Shown here: in pieces, positions 1 through 7,781 of the stretch
Position numbering within the stretch: the first letter of the stretch is position 1
Layout of the letters: each line of letters begins with the position of its first letter
Assembly (NCBI GenBank): GCA_903919215.1
Contig: CAIXHI010000016.1
Coordinates: forward strand, 1-11,541
Reading direction: 5' to 3'
DNA from: an uncultured Acidimicrobiaceae bacterium
GTDB taxonomy: Bacteria; Actinomycetota; Acidimicrobiia; Acidimicrobiales; Ilumatobacteraceae
Length of the DNA: 11,541 nucleotides
Notes under the pieces: model-generated
What the model was told of the DNA's origin: nothing
Seen by the model: only the letters and a program-made list of their open reading frames with translations
Database searches by the model: none
Position numbers and translations under genes: made by a program

Positions 1-1883
1 GGGATACGCAGACCAGGTTCGCTCTGGATGCTGTGGCCCCACGCCTGCTCGAACTGAGTGCGCACGGCGATATCGCTGACGTGGCGGTAGCCGGGCAGCT
101 CGTGCGGGAACGAGCCCATATCGCACGACCCCTGCACGTTGTTCTGCCCGCGCAGTGGGTTGACGCCCACACCATCGCGACCGAGGTTGCCGGTGGCCAT
201 GGCCAGGTTGGCCATACCCATCACCATCGTGCTGCCCTGGCTGTGCTCGGTGACACCGAGGCCGTAGTAGATGGCACCGTTGCCGCCGGTGGCGTACAGA
301 CGAGCGGCCGCACGCACCTCGGCGGCGGGCACACCAGTGTGCGCCTCCATCGCCTCCGGGCTGTTCTCGGGCTGCGACACGAACTGCGCCCAGCTCGAGA
401 ACTCGGCCGGGTCGCATCGTTCGTGCACGAAACGCTCGTTCACCAGACCCTCGGTAACGATCACATGTGCCAACGAGTTGATCACTGCCACATTCGTGCC
501 GGGACGCAGTTGCAGGTGGTTGGCGGCCGTGATGTGGGGCGTCCTCACCAGATCGATCCGCCGCGGGTCGACGACGATCAGCTGCGCACCCTCGCGGAGG
601 CGGTGCTTCATTCGCGAGGCGAACACGGGATGGGCGTCGGTGGGGTTGGCGCCGATCAGCAACACCACATCAGCCGACTCGACCGACTTGAAGTCCTGTG
701 TACCGGCCGACGTGCCGAACGCCTGGGACAGACCGAAGCCCGTCGGCGAGTGGCACACGCGAGCACACGTGTCGACATTGTTGTTGCCGAACGCGGTGCG
801 GATCATCTTCTGCACCACGAACACTTCTTCGTTCGTGCAACGTGACGAGGTGATCCCGCCGATGGCATTCTGTCCGTGGCGGGCCTGCACGTCCTGCAAC
901 CGCGCGGCTGCGTGGGCGATCGCTTCGTCCCATGACACCTCACGCCATTCGTCGGTGATGCTCTCGCGCACCATCGGATTCAGTTGCCGATCGGGGTGGC
1001 TGGCGTAGCCCCACGCGAAGCGACCCTTCACGCACGAGTGGCCCTCGTTCGCGCCACCGTCCTTGTACGGCGTCATGCGCACGACGGTCTCGCCCTGCAT
1101 CTCGGCCTTGAACGAGCAGCCGACGCCACAGTACGCACACGTGGTGAGCACGGTTCGGCGCGGCTGACCCATCTCGATCACGGTGTTCTCGGTGAGCGTT
1201 GCTGTGGGGCACACCTGCACGCAGGCACCGCACGACACACACGGTGAATCGAAGAAGTTGCCGTTGGCACCTGCAGCCACTCGGGCACCGAAGCCACGAC
1301 CCTCGATGGTGAGCGCGAACGTTCCCTGCACCTCTTCGCACGCCCGCACACATCGCGAGCAGACGATGCACTTCGACGAGTCGAACGTGAAGTACGGGTT
1401 GGAAGTGTCCTTGGTGAGGTCGAGGTGGTTGTCGCCCTCATAGCCGTAGCGCACATCGCGCAGACCGACGACTCCAGACATGTCCTGCAGTTCGCAGTCG
1501 CCGTTGGCGGCGCACGTCAGGCAGTCGAGCGGATGGTCGCTGATGTACAGCTCCATCACACCCTTCCGCAGACGGGCGAGGCGTGGCGACTGCGTGGTGA
1601 CCTGCATATCGGGCGCCACCGGGGTGGTGCACGATGCCGGCGTGCCCTTGCGGCCATCGATCTCGACGAGGCACAGACGGCACGAGCCAAACGGGTCGAG
1701 GCGGTCGGTGGCGCACAGCTTGGGGATGTCGACACCGCAGATCGCCGCGGCGCGCATGACCGAGGTGCCTTCGGCGACGGCGACGGTCTGACCGTCGATG
1801 GTGACCTGCACCGTGGCGGGCGCTGGCTCACGCAGCCTCCGGTCGGGTGCCGGGGTACCGAAGTCGCGTTCGATGAGGCTCAT
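1..1883 (-). CDS. fdsA: NAD-dependent formate dehydrogenase, catalytic (alpha) subunit, 3' end beyond the window
   Basis: This is the Mo/W-bis-pterin subunit that oxidises formate to CO2 and passes electrons through a chain of iron-sulfur clusters to the diaphorase subunit encoded just upstream. I translated 627 codons by hand from the ATG at 1883-1881; the frame stays open to base 1. A plant-type [2Fe-2S] domain has C57, C68, C71 and C85. A NuoG-like His-Cys3 site has H117, C121, C124 and C130. Two ferredoxin-type [4Fe-4S] motifs follow at C172/175/178/182 and C215/218/221/225. The molybdopterin domain opens with C249, C252, C256 and C284. The active site reads ARVCHSPT with C377 and H378, so this is the cysteine, not the selenocysteine, form (codon TGC, 755-753). 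The family is usually above 900 residues, so about a third is missing. The start overlaps the upstream stop as ATGA, with AGGAG 7 bases before it. The symbol follows FdsA; Fdh1A of Methylorubrum is equally close in layout. Confidence 0.95.
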   Translation of the reverse strand, partial: MSLIERDFGTPAPDRRLREPAPATVQVTIDGQTVAVAEGTSVMRAAAICGVDIPKLCATDRLDPFGSCRLCLVEIDGRKGTPASCTTPVAPDMQVTTQSPRLARLRKGVMELYISDHPLDCLTCAANGDCELQDMSGVVGLRDVRYGYEGDNHLDLTKDTSNPYFTFDSSKCIVCSRCVRACEEVQGTFALTIEGRGFGARVAAGANGNFFDSPCVSCGACVQVCPTATLTENTVIEMGQPRRTVLTTCAYCGVGCSFKAEMQGETVVRMTPYKDGGANEGHSCVKGRFAWGYASHPDRQLNPMVRESITDEWREVSWDEAIAHAAARLQDVQARHGQNAIGGITSSRCTNEEVFVVQKMIRTAFGNNNVDTCARVCHSPTGFGLSQAFGTSAGTQDFKSVESADVVLLIGANPTDAHPVFASRMKHRLREGAQLIVVDPRRIDLVRTPHITAANHLQLRPGTNVAVINSLAHVIVTEGLVNERFVHERCDPAEFSSWAQFVSQPENSPEAMEAHTGVPAAEVRAAARLYATGGNGAIYYGLGVTEHSQGSTMVMGMANLAMATGNLGRDGVGVNPLRGQNNVQGSCDMGSFPHELPGYRHVSDIAVRTQFEQAWGHSIQSEPGLRI

Positions 1884-3895
1884 GCGGATGCTCCTACGGG
1901 CCGTGTGAAGTCAGCGGTGAAGTGGGCGAGCGCGCTGCGCACCGGTAGTGGGGTGAAACCACCCATCGCGCACAACGAGGCATCCGCCATGACCTCGCAG
2001 AGATCCTCGAGCAACTCGAGGTTGGCGTCGCGGTTGATGCCCGCGGCGATCTTGTCGATCAGTTCGACACCGCGCGTGCTGCCGATGCGGCACGGGGTGC
2101 ACTTCCCGCAACTCTCGGCGGCGCAGAACTCCATCGCGAACCTGGCCATCTTCGCCATGTCGACGGTGTCGTCGAAGACGACGATGCTGCCGTGACCCAA
2201 CAGGGCGCCAGCGGCATTGAACGCTTCGTAGTCGATGGGGAGATCGAGTTGTTCGACCGACAGGTAGGCACCCAGCGGACCACCGACCTGCACAGCGCGC
2301 ACGGGACGGCCACTGGATGTGCCGCCACCGAACTGTTCGATGAGTTCGCGCACGGTGATGCCGAACGGCGCTTCGAAGACCCCGCCATGGGCGATGTTGC
2401 CGGCGAGTTGCACGACCTGTGTACCGCGACTGCGACCGTGGCCGAGGGCCGCGTACGCCGCCGCACCATCGGCCAGCACGGAAGGCATCGCGGCCAGCGT
2501 GAGCACGTTGTTGATGACGGTGGGCTTCCCCCACAACCCTTCGATCGCCGGCAGCGGCGGCTTGGCGCGAACCACACCACGACGACCCTCGATGCTCTCC
2601 ATCAACGCTGTCTCTTCACCGCAGATGTAGGCGCCGGCGCCGACACGAATGTGCACACGGAAGCGGAAGCCAGAACCCAGCACCGATTCACCGAGCCAAC
2701 CGCGATCCTCAGCGGCCCGACATGCCGCATGCATCGCGTCAATCGCATCGGGGTACTCGCTGCGAATGTAGATGTACCCGTCGTTGGCCCCGGTGGCCCA
2801 TCCGGCGATGACCATACCTTCGATGAGCAGGAACGGGTCGCCCTCCATCAGCATCCGGTCGGCGAAGCTGCCGCTGTCGCCTTCGTCAGCGTTGGCAACG
2901 ATGAACTTCTCGGCGCTCGGCGTGTCGAGCACGGTGCGCAGCTTGATCCCCGCCGGGAATGCCGCGCCGCCGCGGCCGCGCAGGCCACTCTCGGTCACTT
3001 CGGTGACGACATCGGCGGGGGCCATTGCCAACGCCCGCCGAAGACCGGCGATGCCACCGTGGGCCTCATAGTCCTCGGTGCTGCGCGGGTCGACGACACC
3101 GACGCGACGGAACGTGACGCGCTGCTGGGCCTTCATCCATGGCAGTTCGTCGACGAGGCCGAGGCGCAGCGGATGGTCACCGGCGGCGACCAACCCGGCG
3201 GCGAGGAGAGCTGGCACGTCGGTGACACCGACCGGGCCGTAGGCGACGCGGCCGTTGGGCGTGTCGACCTCAACCATCGGCTCAAGCCACAACATGCCGC
3301 GCGACCCGGTGCGCACCACGCGCACGTCCGACGACACAGCGAGCGCTGCGGCCACGTGATCGGCACCTTCGCCGCGAGCGGCCGCATCGCGGGGCACATA
3401 GACCGACACGCCACTGCCACTCGTTTCGGTGGGCGCCGGGTCGTGACCCTGCACCGCGACCCGTACCGCGTTCTCCAGGTCGCCGTCGTCGCGCATCGGG
3501 TAGAGCTGACCGCCGATGGACACGTTGGGTCCGAGTGCGCAGTTGCCCACGCAGAACACTTCCTCCACCGCGACGGCGGCCCATTGCGGCGCCCCTTGCG
3601 CTGCGGCCCACACCTTGTCGCCGCCACGTGCCTGGCACGCCTCGCCACGGCACACCTGCACCAGCGGACCGACCGGCGCCTCGGTACGGAAGTCCTTGTA
3701 GAACGTGATCACGCCGTGCACTTCGGCGACGGAGAGGTTGAACACATCGGCGAGCAGCGGAATGTGCTGACGGTCGATGTAGCCGGCGTGGTGCTGCACA
3801 GCGTGCAATGCGGGCAGCAGCCCACCACGCACGTCCGCGTAAGAATGGACGAGGGCGGTGATCTCCCCCTGGCGAGTGTCGTCGATGGCGCTCAA
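1880..3895 (-). CDS. NAD-dependent formate dehydrogenase, fused gamma-beta (NuoE-NuoF type) diaphorase subunit
   Basis: This 671-residue protein takes electrons from the catalytic subunit and reduces NAD+ at FMN. Residues about 8-150 are a NuoE/FdsG domain with [2Fe-2S] ligands C82, C87, C115 and C119. Residues about 185-260 resemble the cysteine-free thioredoxin-like domain at the front of FdsB. The NuoF domain follows, with the FMN/NAD motifs GRGGAAFPAG (307-316) and GAGAYICGEETA (419-430). The C-terminal [4Fe-4S] ligands are C596, C599, C602 and C642. In the FdsGBACD type these are two proteins; a fused form is known from Methylorubrum Fdh1B, and this copy is longer. The start is taken as TTG at 3895, because an in-frame TGA lies 9 bases upstream and the NuoE fold begins soon after. 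The ATG at 3905 is in another frame. No strong ribosome site is seen. A GTG at codon 22 is a less likely start. Confidence 0.93.
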   Translation of the reverse strand: MSAIDDTRQGEITALVHSYADVRGGLLPALHAVQHHAGYIDRQHIPLLADVFNLSVAEVHGVITFYKDFRTEAPVGPLVQVCRGEACQARGGDKVWAAAQGAPQWAAVAVEEVFCVGNCALGPNVSIGGQLYPMRDDGDLENAVRVAVQGHDPAPTETSGSGVSVYVPRDAAARGEGADHVAAALAVSSDVRVVRTGSRGMLWLEPMVEVDTPNGRVAYGPVGVTDVPALLAAGLVAAGDHPLRLGLVDELPWMKAQQRVTFRRVGVVDPRSTEDYEAHGGIAGLRRALAMAPADVVTEVTESGLRGRGGAAFPAGIKLRTVLDTPSAEKFIVANADEGDSGSFADRMLMEGDPFLLIEGMVIAGWATGANDGYIYIRSEYPDAIDAMHAACRAAEDRGWLGESVLGSGFRFRVHIRVGAGAYICGEETALMESIEGRRGVVRAKPPLPAIEGLWGKPTVINNVLTLAAMPSVLADGAAAYAALGHGRSRGTQVVQLAGNIAHGGVFEAPFGITVRELIEQFGGGTSSGRPVRAVQVGGPLGAYLSVEQLDLPIDYEAFNAAGALLGHGSIVVFDDTVDMAKMARFAMEFCAAESCGKCTPCRIGSTRGVELIDKIAAGINRDANLELLEDLCEVMADASLCAMGGFTPLPVRSALAHFTADFTRPVGASA
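1891..1895 (-). promoter_or_regulatory. Shine-Dalgarno site of the formate dehydrogenase alpha gene
   Basis: AGGAG on the minus strand lies 7 bases before the ATG at 1883, inside the last codons of the upstream subunit gene. It fixes the start and, with the ATGA stop/start overlap, points to translational coupling of the two subunits. It is one of the few good Shine-Dalgarno sites in the window. Confidence 0.8.
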
Positions 3896-3980
3896 GATCC
3901 GTCATGGTAGGGCAAATAGGCGCTTCCTGCGAGGTGTAGCGACCCCCTTTTCCAGCACGACTGTCCTGTGAATTCTCAGT

Positions 3981-5306
3981 TCAGTGCGCGAGGGCTACGG
4001 CCCGTGCGGCTTCCAAGCGTTCGGTGGTCAACAACCGGCGGCCGAAGCTGAACAGCACCACGTGGATACCGGCGTCGACGAACCACACCCAGCGCAGAGC
4101 CATCGCGTGTGTGGTGAAGTGACCGGCGATGGTGACGACGAGCCCACCGAGCAGGGCACCGATCGGCAGCATCCCCCACGCGAAGAAGCGGTAGACGCTG
4201 TTCACCCGGCCCAGAAGGTGCGGCGGGATGATGGTCTGTCGCAGGCTGACGGTGATGACGTTCCACGACGAGCCGAGCAGGGTGCCGACGGCAAAGACGA
4301 CGCCCACCACCGGCCACCACGACGAGATGCCAACCAGGAACTGCGTCACCGCGGCGGAGCCCAGGGCGATCGCCAGGCACGTCCCGCTGCCGAACGTCCG
4401 CGACATCCACGGGGCGAGGTAACTGCCGATTGTGGCACCGATGGCGAACCCGAAACCCATCAACGTGAACGTCAGCGGGGTGACCCTCAGCACGTCCTGC
4501 GAGAAGAGCACGAACATCGCACCGCTGATGTTCGAGGCCATGTTCATCAACCCGAGGATGATCGCCATTGCTCGCAGCAGGTGGTTCCCCCACAGCCAGC
4601 GCACACCTTCAGCGAGTTCTGTCCGCCAGTTGGCAACCTTGCCGATTTCAGTCGCTGGTCGCACCGCTCGGAACGCCCCGGGGATCATCGCCACCAGCGC
4701 CGCAGCAGCGAAGAACGACCCGGCATCGATGAAGAACGGCATCGAGAATGCAGCCAACAGCAGCAACGAGCCAATCGGCGGCCCGATGAACGTATTGGCC
4801 ACCGACTCGGCCGCCCACATCCGCCCATTGGCCCGTTCCAGGTGTTCGGGCGGGACGATCGATGGCATGAACGTCTGCCCGCAGTTGTCGCGCAGCACCT
4901 CGGCGCACCCCATCAACAACGTGGCGAGCAACAGCAGCACATAGAGGCCGGTGCGGGTGCCCACCACGTTGCGCACCTCGTCGGGTGCGGGCAGCGAGCC
5001 CTGTTGGCCAAGCACTGCGAACGCGACGGCAAGGGTCAGCAGGAAGCGCAGCGAGTCCATCATCACCATCGCCCGCTTGCGATCTACCCGGTCGGTGATC
5101 ACACCTGCGGGCAGGGTGAACACCAGCCACGGCAACCGTTGTGCGGCGGCGACAGTGGCGATCAAGAGCGGGTTGCGAGTGATCGCTGTCGCTAGCCACG
5201 GGTAGGCAATACCCGACATGCCGTCGCCGATGTTCGACAGGGCGGTCGCGGTGTACAGCTTGCGATAGCTCCCGCCGAGGCGGACGCGAACCCTCTCCGC
5301 GCTCAT
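3981..5306 (-). CDS. Major facilitator transporter, EntS-like (MFS_3/DHA3 type) exporter
   Basis: A 441-residue polytopic inner-membrane protein of the length usual for a 12-helix drug/siderophore-type exporter. Loop 2-3 holds motif A as GVITDRVDRKRAM (68-80), and the first helix region has the SNIGDGMSGIAYPWLAT pattern of the MFS_3 group that includes EntS and macrolide-efflux homologues. Family membership rests on these motifs and on the alternating hydrophobic segments; the substrate cannot be read from the sequence. It starts 27 bases after the reductase-rhodanese gene and ends 85 bases before the formate dehydrogenase operon, so it may be cotranscribed with either. The ATG at 5306 has no convincing Shine-Dalgarno, but no other start lies near the first helix. 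A second transporter of the same group is at 8126-9370. Confidence 0.85.
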   Translation of the reverse strand: MSAERVRVRLGGSYRKLYTATALSNIGDGMSGIAYPWLATAITRNPLLIATVAAAQRLPWLVFTLPAGVITDRVDRKRAMVMMDSLRFLLTLAVAFAVLGQQGSLPAPDEVRNVVGTRTGLYVLLLLATLLMGCAEVLRDNCGQTFMPSIVPPEHLERANGRMWAAESVANTFIGPPIGSLLLLAAFSMPFFIDAGSFFAAAALVAMIPGAFRAVRPATEIGKVANWRTELAEGVRWLWGNHLLRAMAIILGLMNMASNISGAMFVLFSQDVLRVTPLTFTLMGFGFAIGATIGSYLAPWMSRTFGSGTCLAIALGSAAVTQFLVGISSWWPVVGVVFAVGTLLGSSWNVITVSLRQTIIPPHLLGRVNSVYRFFAWGMLPIGALLGGLVVTIAGHFTTHAMALRWVWFVDAGIHVVLFSFGRRLLTTERLEAARAVALAH

Positions 5307-5333
5307 GCCCCGAAACGGTAGCGCGTGTCCTAC

Positions 5334-6965
5334 TCAGCCACGGGCGGCGGGACTAGCGCTCCAGGTGCGATACCCGCCGTCGAGGTTCTTCACCTCGCGC
5401 CCCAACTGGCTGATGATGCGAGCAGCGGTGTTGCCACGCTGACCGACTGCGCAGTTCACGACGAGCGGGCCGGCAGGCAGTTCGTCGCAGCGGGCACGGA
5501 GTTCGTCGACCGGGATGTTGCGCGCGCCGGGAATTGCGCCGGCTTCGAACTCCGCGGCCGTGCGCACATCGATCAACGACGCACCAGCCTTCAGCTCATC
5601 GGCCAGTTCCCACCACTGTGTGGTGCGGATCAGCCCTTCGGCCAGGTTCTCGGCGATGAACCCCAGCATGTTCACGGGGTCCTTGGCCGAGCCGAACTGT
5701 GGCGCATACGCCAACTCCAGGTCGGCGAGTTCGCTGGCGGTCAGCCCGCCGGTCATCGCCGTTGCAATCACATCGATGCGCTTGTCGACACCGTCGGCGC
5801 CGACACCTTGGGCACCCAAGATCGCGTCGGTCTCGGGGTCGACCAGCATCTTCAGTGACATCGTCGACGAGCCCGGGTAGTAGCCGGCGTGCGAACCGGG
5901 GTGGATGTGGATCGCCCGGTAGGCGCGTCCGGCCTTACGGAGACGCTTCTCGTTCCAACCGGTGGTCGCCGCCATCAGCCCGAACAAGCCAACGATTGCC
6001 GTTGCACGCACGGGCCGGTCGCTGCCCTTGCGGCCGGCGATCACGTCAGCAACGAGACGGCCCTGGCGGTTGGCAGTGTTGGCCAGCGGCACGAGCACCT
6101 CGCTGTCGTCGGCCGCGTCCCGCTTCACGACAGCGTCGCCGACCGCGTAGATGAACGGGTCGCTGGTGCGCAAGCGTTCGTCGACGACGATGCCACCGCC
6201 GGCGCCGATGTCCAGCCCAGCGGCCTGCGCCAGACCACTTTCGGGGCGCACACCGATGGAGGCGGCGATGAAGTCGGCCGACAACACGGTGCCGTCGCTG
6301 AGGGTGACCGAATCCGGGCCGATCTCAGTGACCGAGCGACCGAGCACCAACTCGACACCTCGCTCGCGCATGCGGTCGTGGATCGGGCCGACCATCTCCG
6401 GATCGAGCGGCGCCATCACCTGATCGGTGGCTTCGATGACCGCCACCTTCAGACCCAGGTGCACCAGGTTCTCCGCCAACTCGAGGCCGATGAACCCACC
6501 ACCGATGATGGCCGCGGTCTTCACGCCGTCCTTGCCCAGGGCGGCGATCATCGCGTCGGTGTCCTCGATATCGCGCAGGGTAAGCGCACGTTCGATACCC
6601 GGGATCGGCGGACGCACAGGACGAGCACCGGGCGACAGCACCAGCGCGTCGTACTGCTCGCGGTACGTGGTGCCGGCGTCGATGTCGAGGATCTCGATCT
6701 CACGCGCGACACGGTCAATGGAGATGGCTTCGTGGCGGATACGCACGTCGAGTGCGAACCGATCGCCCAACGATTGCGGCGTCTGCAGCAGCAGCTTTGC
6801 CCTGTCCTCGATGATGCCGCCCACGTGGTACGGCAACCCGCAGTTGGCGAACGACACGTACCCGCTGCGCTCGAGCACCACGATCTCGGCGTCCTCCATC
6901 AGGCGGCGCAACCGCGTCGCGGCTGACATACCCCCAGCAACTCCACCCACGATGACGATCTTCAT
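5334..6965 (-). CDS. CoA-disulfide/persulfide reductase with C-terminal rhodanese domain (CoADR-Rhd)
   Basis: A 543-residue FAD and NAD(P)H dependent protein of the CoA-disulfide reductase/NADH polysulfide reductase group, probably cytoplasmic, which reduces CoA disulfide, CoA persulfide or polysulfide. The FAD dinucleotide motif is GGVAGGMSAA (7-16). The single active-site cysteine is C42 in SFANCGLPYH, as in CoADR, with no CxxxxC disulfide. The NAD(P)H motif is GGGFIGLELAE (155-165), and a second FAD motif is YAVGDA (273-278). Y362/Y363 and Y420 match the tyrosines of CoADR active sites. The rhodanese domain spans about 450-540 with catalytic C505 in the loop CAVGQRG. The same fusion is known from Bacillus CoADR-RHD and Shewanella Npsr. 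The ATG at 6965 lies 6 bases after a predicted extended -10, suggesting a leaderless mRNA. A CsoR/CstR-type operator sits 25 bases upstream. The exact substrate is inferred. Confidence 0.93.
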   Translation of the reverse strand: MKIVIVGGVAGGMSAATRLRRLMEDAEIVVLERSGYVSFANCGLPYHVGGIIEDRAKLLLQTPQSLGDRFALDVRIRHEAISIDRVAREIEILDIDAGTTYREQYDALVLSPGARPVRPPIPGIERALTLRDIEDTDAMIAALGKDGVKTAAIIGGGFIGLELAENLVHLGLKVAVIEATDQVMAPLDPEMVGPIHDRMRERGVELVLGRSVTEIGPDSVTLSDGTVLSADFIAASIGVRPESGLAQAAGLDIGAGGGIVVDERLRTSDPFIYAVGDAVVKRDAADDSEVLVPLANTANRQGRLVADVIAGRKGSDRPVRATAIVGLFGLMAATTGWNEKRLRKAGRAYRAIHIHPGSHAGYYPGSSTMSLKMLVDPETDAILGAQGVGADGVDKRIDVIATAMTGGLTASELADLELAYAPQFGSAKDPVNMLGFIAENLAEGLIRTTQWWELADELKAGASLIDVRTAAEFEAGAIPGARNIPVDELRARCDELPAGPLVVNCAVGQRGNTAARIISQLGREVKNLDGGYRTWSASPAARG

Positions 6966-6971
6966 GGACCC

Positions 6972-6980
6972 ACCATAGCA
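6972..6980 (-). promoter_or_regulatory. Predicted extended -10 promoter of the persulfide reductase gene
   Basis: The minus strand reads TGCTATGGT, an extended -10 (TGn followed by TATGGT, four of six consensus bases). Six bases separate it from the ATG at 6965, so transcription starting about 7 bases downstream would begin at the A of the ATG, giving a leaderless message. GGTGG just before the ATG could instead be a weak ribosome site. No good -35 is seen; with normal spacing it would fall at 7000-6995, inside the operator dyad, so a bound repressor would block polymerase. Confidence 0.45.
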
Positions 6981-6981
6981 G

Positions 6982-7010
6982 CTGACACCCGATACCCATG
7001 GGGGTATCTA
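6982..7010 (+). promoter_or_regulatory. Candidate promoter for the azlC operon, overlapping the operator
   Basis: CTGACA at 6982-6987 matches the -35 consensus in five of six bases. With a 17-base spacer it is followed by TATCTA (7005-7010), a poor -10 with only the first three bases correct. If real, the operator dyad at 6991-7008 would fill the spacer and touch the -10, and the mRNA would have a leader of about 35 bases before azlC. The weak -10 makes this a tentative call. Confidence 0.25.
6991..7008. promoter_or_regulatory. CsoR/CstR (DUF156) family operator dyad
   Basis: A perfect 7-base inverted repeat, GATACCC (6991-6997) and GGGTATC (7002-7008), separated by ATGG. Known CsoR and CstR operators have this form: ATACC-type arms around a short G/C-rich centre. 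The dyad lies in the 87-base gap between the divergent CoADR-rhodanese and azlC genes, 25 bases from the first start codon and 44 from the second. Because the nearest target handles persulfides and no copper or nickel gene is present, a persulfide-sensing CstR-like repressor is the favoured ligand. No DUF156 gene is in the window. A copper-sensing CsoR remains possible. Confidence 0.7.
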
Positions 7011-7052
7011 CGCAGAGACGTTCGACTGCCCTGACCGCCATGATGGTGATTC

Positions 7053-7781
7053 ATGCGTCCGTCCACCCGCCTGCTCCCAACGATCGAGAAGGCCGCGTTC
7101 CGTGAGGGGACGCGGGTGATGACTCCCTTAAGCATCGCGATCGGTGTGTGGGGACTGGTCACCGGAGTGGCGATGGTGAACGCCGGACTCTCGATTCCCG
7201 GGGCGTTACTGATGACGTTCACGGTGTTTGCCGGATCGGCGCAGTTGGCGGTGCTGCCGCTCTTGGCAACGGGGACGCCACTGCCCATCGTGTGGGCCAC
7301 TGCGCTGTTGGTCAACTTACGCTTCGTGATCTTCTCCGCAGCGTCACGGCGGTCGTTCGTCGCACTCCCGTGGCAGCAGCGGTTGATCGCCGGATACCTC
7401 AACGGCGATGTCGGCTTCGCGTTGTTCTCGCATCGCTTCCGCGGCGCCAAAGAACACGGCACCCCAGAGCAGTACGGCTTCTTCTACGGCACCGCGACGC
7501 TGAACTGGCTGTCGTGGCAGACATCGTCGGTAGCGGGCATCCTGCTCGGCGGTCTGGCGCCCACCGACTGGGGACTGGAGCTCGCGGCGTACCTGGCGCT
7601 GCTCACTGTGCTCATTCCGATGGTGCGCACGTTCCCCGCGATCAGCGGAGTGTTGGTCACCACCGTGCTGGCAATCGTCACCGTCGGCATGCCGATGCGC
7701 CTGGGGCTGCTGATCGCCGTCCTGGCAGGTGTAGCCGTGGCCTTCACCGGCGAGACCCTGAAGGCCCGGCGGGCATCATGA
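7053..7781 (+). CDS. azlC: AzlC family branched-chain amino acid exporter, large subunit
   Basis: A 242-residue inner-membrane protein that with AzlD forms a two-component exporter for branched-chain amino acids and analogues (compare BrnF of Corynebacterium). Family signatures are visible in order: FREGTRVMTPLSIAIG (16-31), the FAGSAQLAVLPLL stretch (59-71), VNLRFVIFSAA (87-97) and the WLSWQTSSVAGILLG segment (152-166). Hydrophobic stretches cover most of the length. The ATG at 7053 is preferred over the one at 7119, although the latter has GAGGGG upstream, because the later start would cut off the conserved FREG segment. It overlaps azlD by ATGA. It is transcribed away from the operator at 6991-7008 and might be controlled by it. 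The substrate is known only by family; azaleucine resistance in Bacillus gave the name. Confidence 0.9.
   Translation: MRPSTRLLPTIEKAAFREGTRVMTPLSIAIGVWGLVTGVAMVNAGLSIPGALLMTFTVFAGSAQLAVLPLLATGTPLPIVWATALLVNLRFVIFSAASRRSFVALPWQQRLIAGYLNGDVGFALFSHRFRGAKEHGTPEQYGFFYGTATLNWLSWQTSSVAGILLGGLAPTDWGLELAAYLALLTVLIPMVRTFPAISGVLVTTVLAIVTVGMPMRLGLLIAVLAGVAVAFTGETLKARRAS

Noticed and set aside
753..755. Selenocysteine codon at the formate dehydrogenase active site
   Set aside because: The codon in ARVCHSPT is TGC, so the residue is an ordinary cysteine.
2192..3910. A 572-codon plus-strand open frame opposite the formate dehydrogenase beta gene
   Set aside because: It mirrors a well-supported gene, its translation is rich in His, Arg and Asp with no family pattern, and long antisense frames are expected in GC-rich DNA. 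The same applies to 33-845, 3984-5195 and 5889-6926.
3896..3980. Promoter for the formate dehydrogenase operon in the 85-base gap
   Set aside because: TTCACA resembles a -35, but no -10 lies at a normal distance, and TACCAT near the start has no matching -35. I could not support a site.
6594..6606. A second GATACCC...GGGATC dyad that resembles the operator
   Set aside because: It lies inside the reductase coding sequence, the right arm lacks the GGGTATC form and there is no spacer; chance is the simplest explanation.
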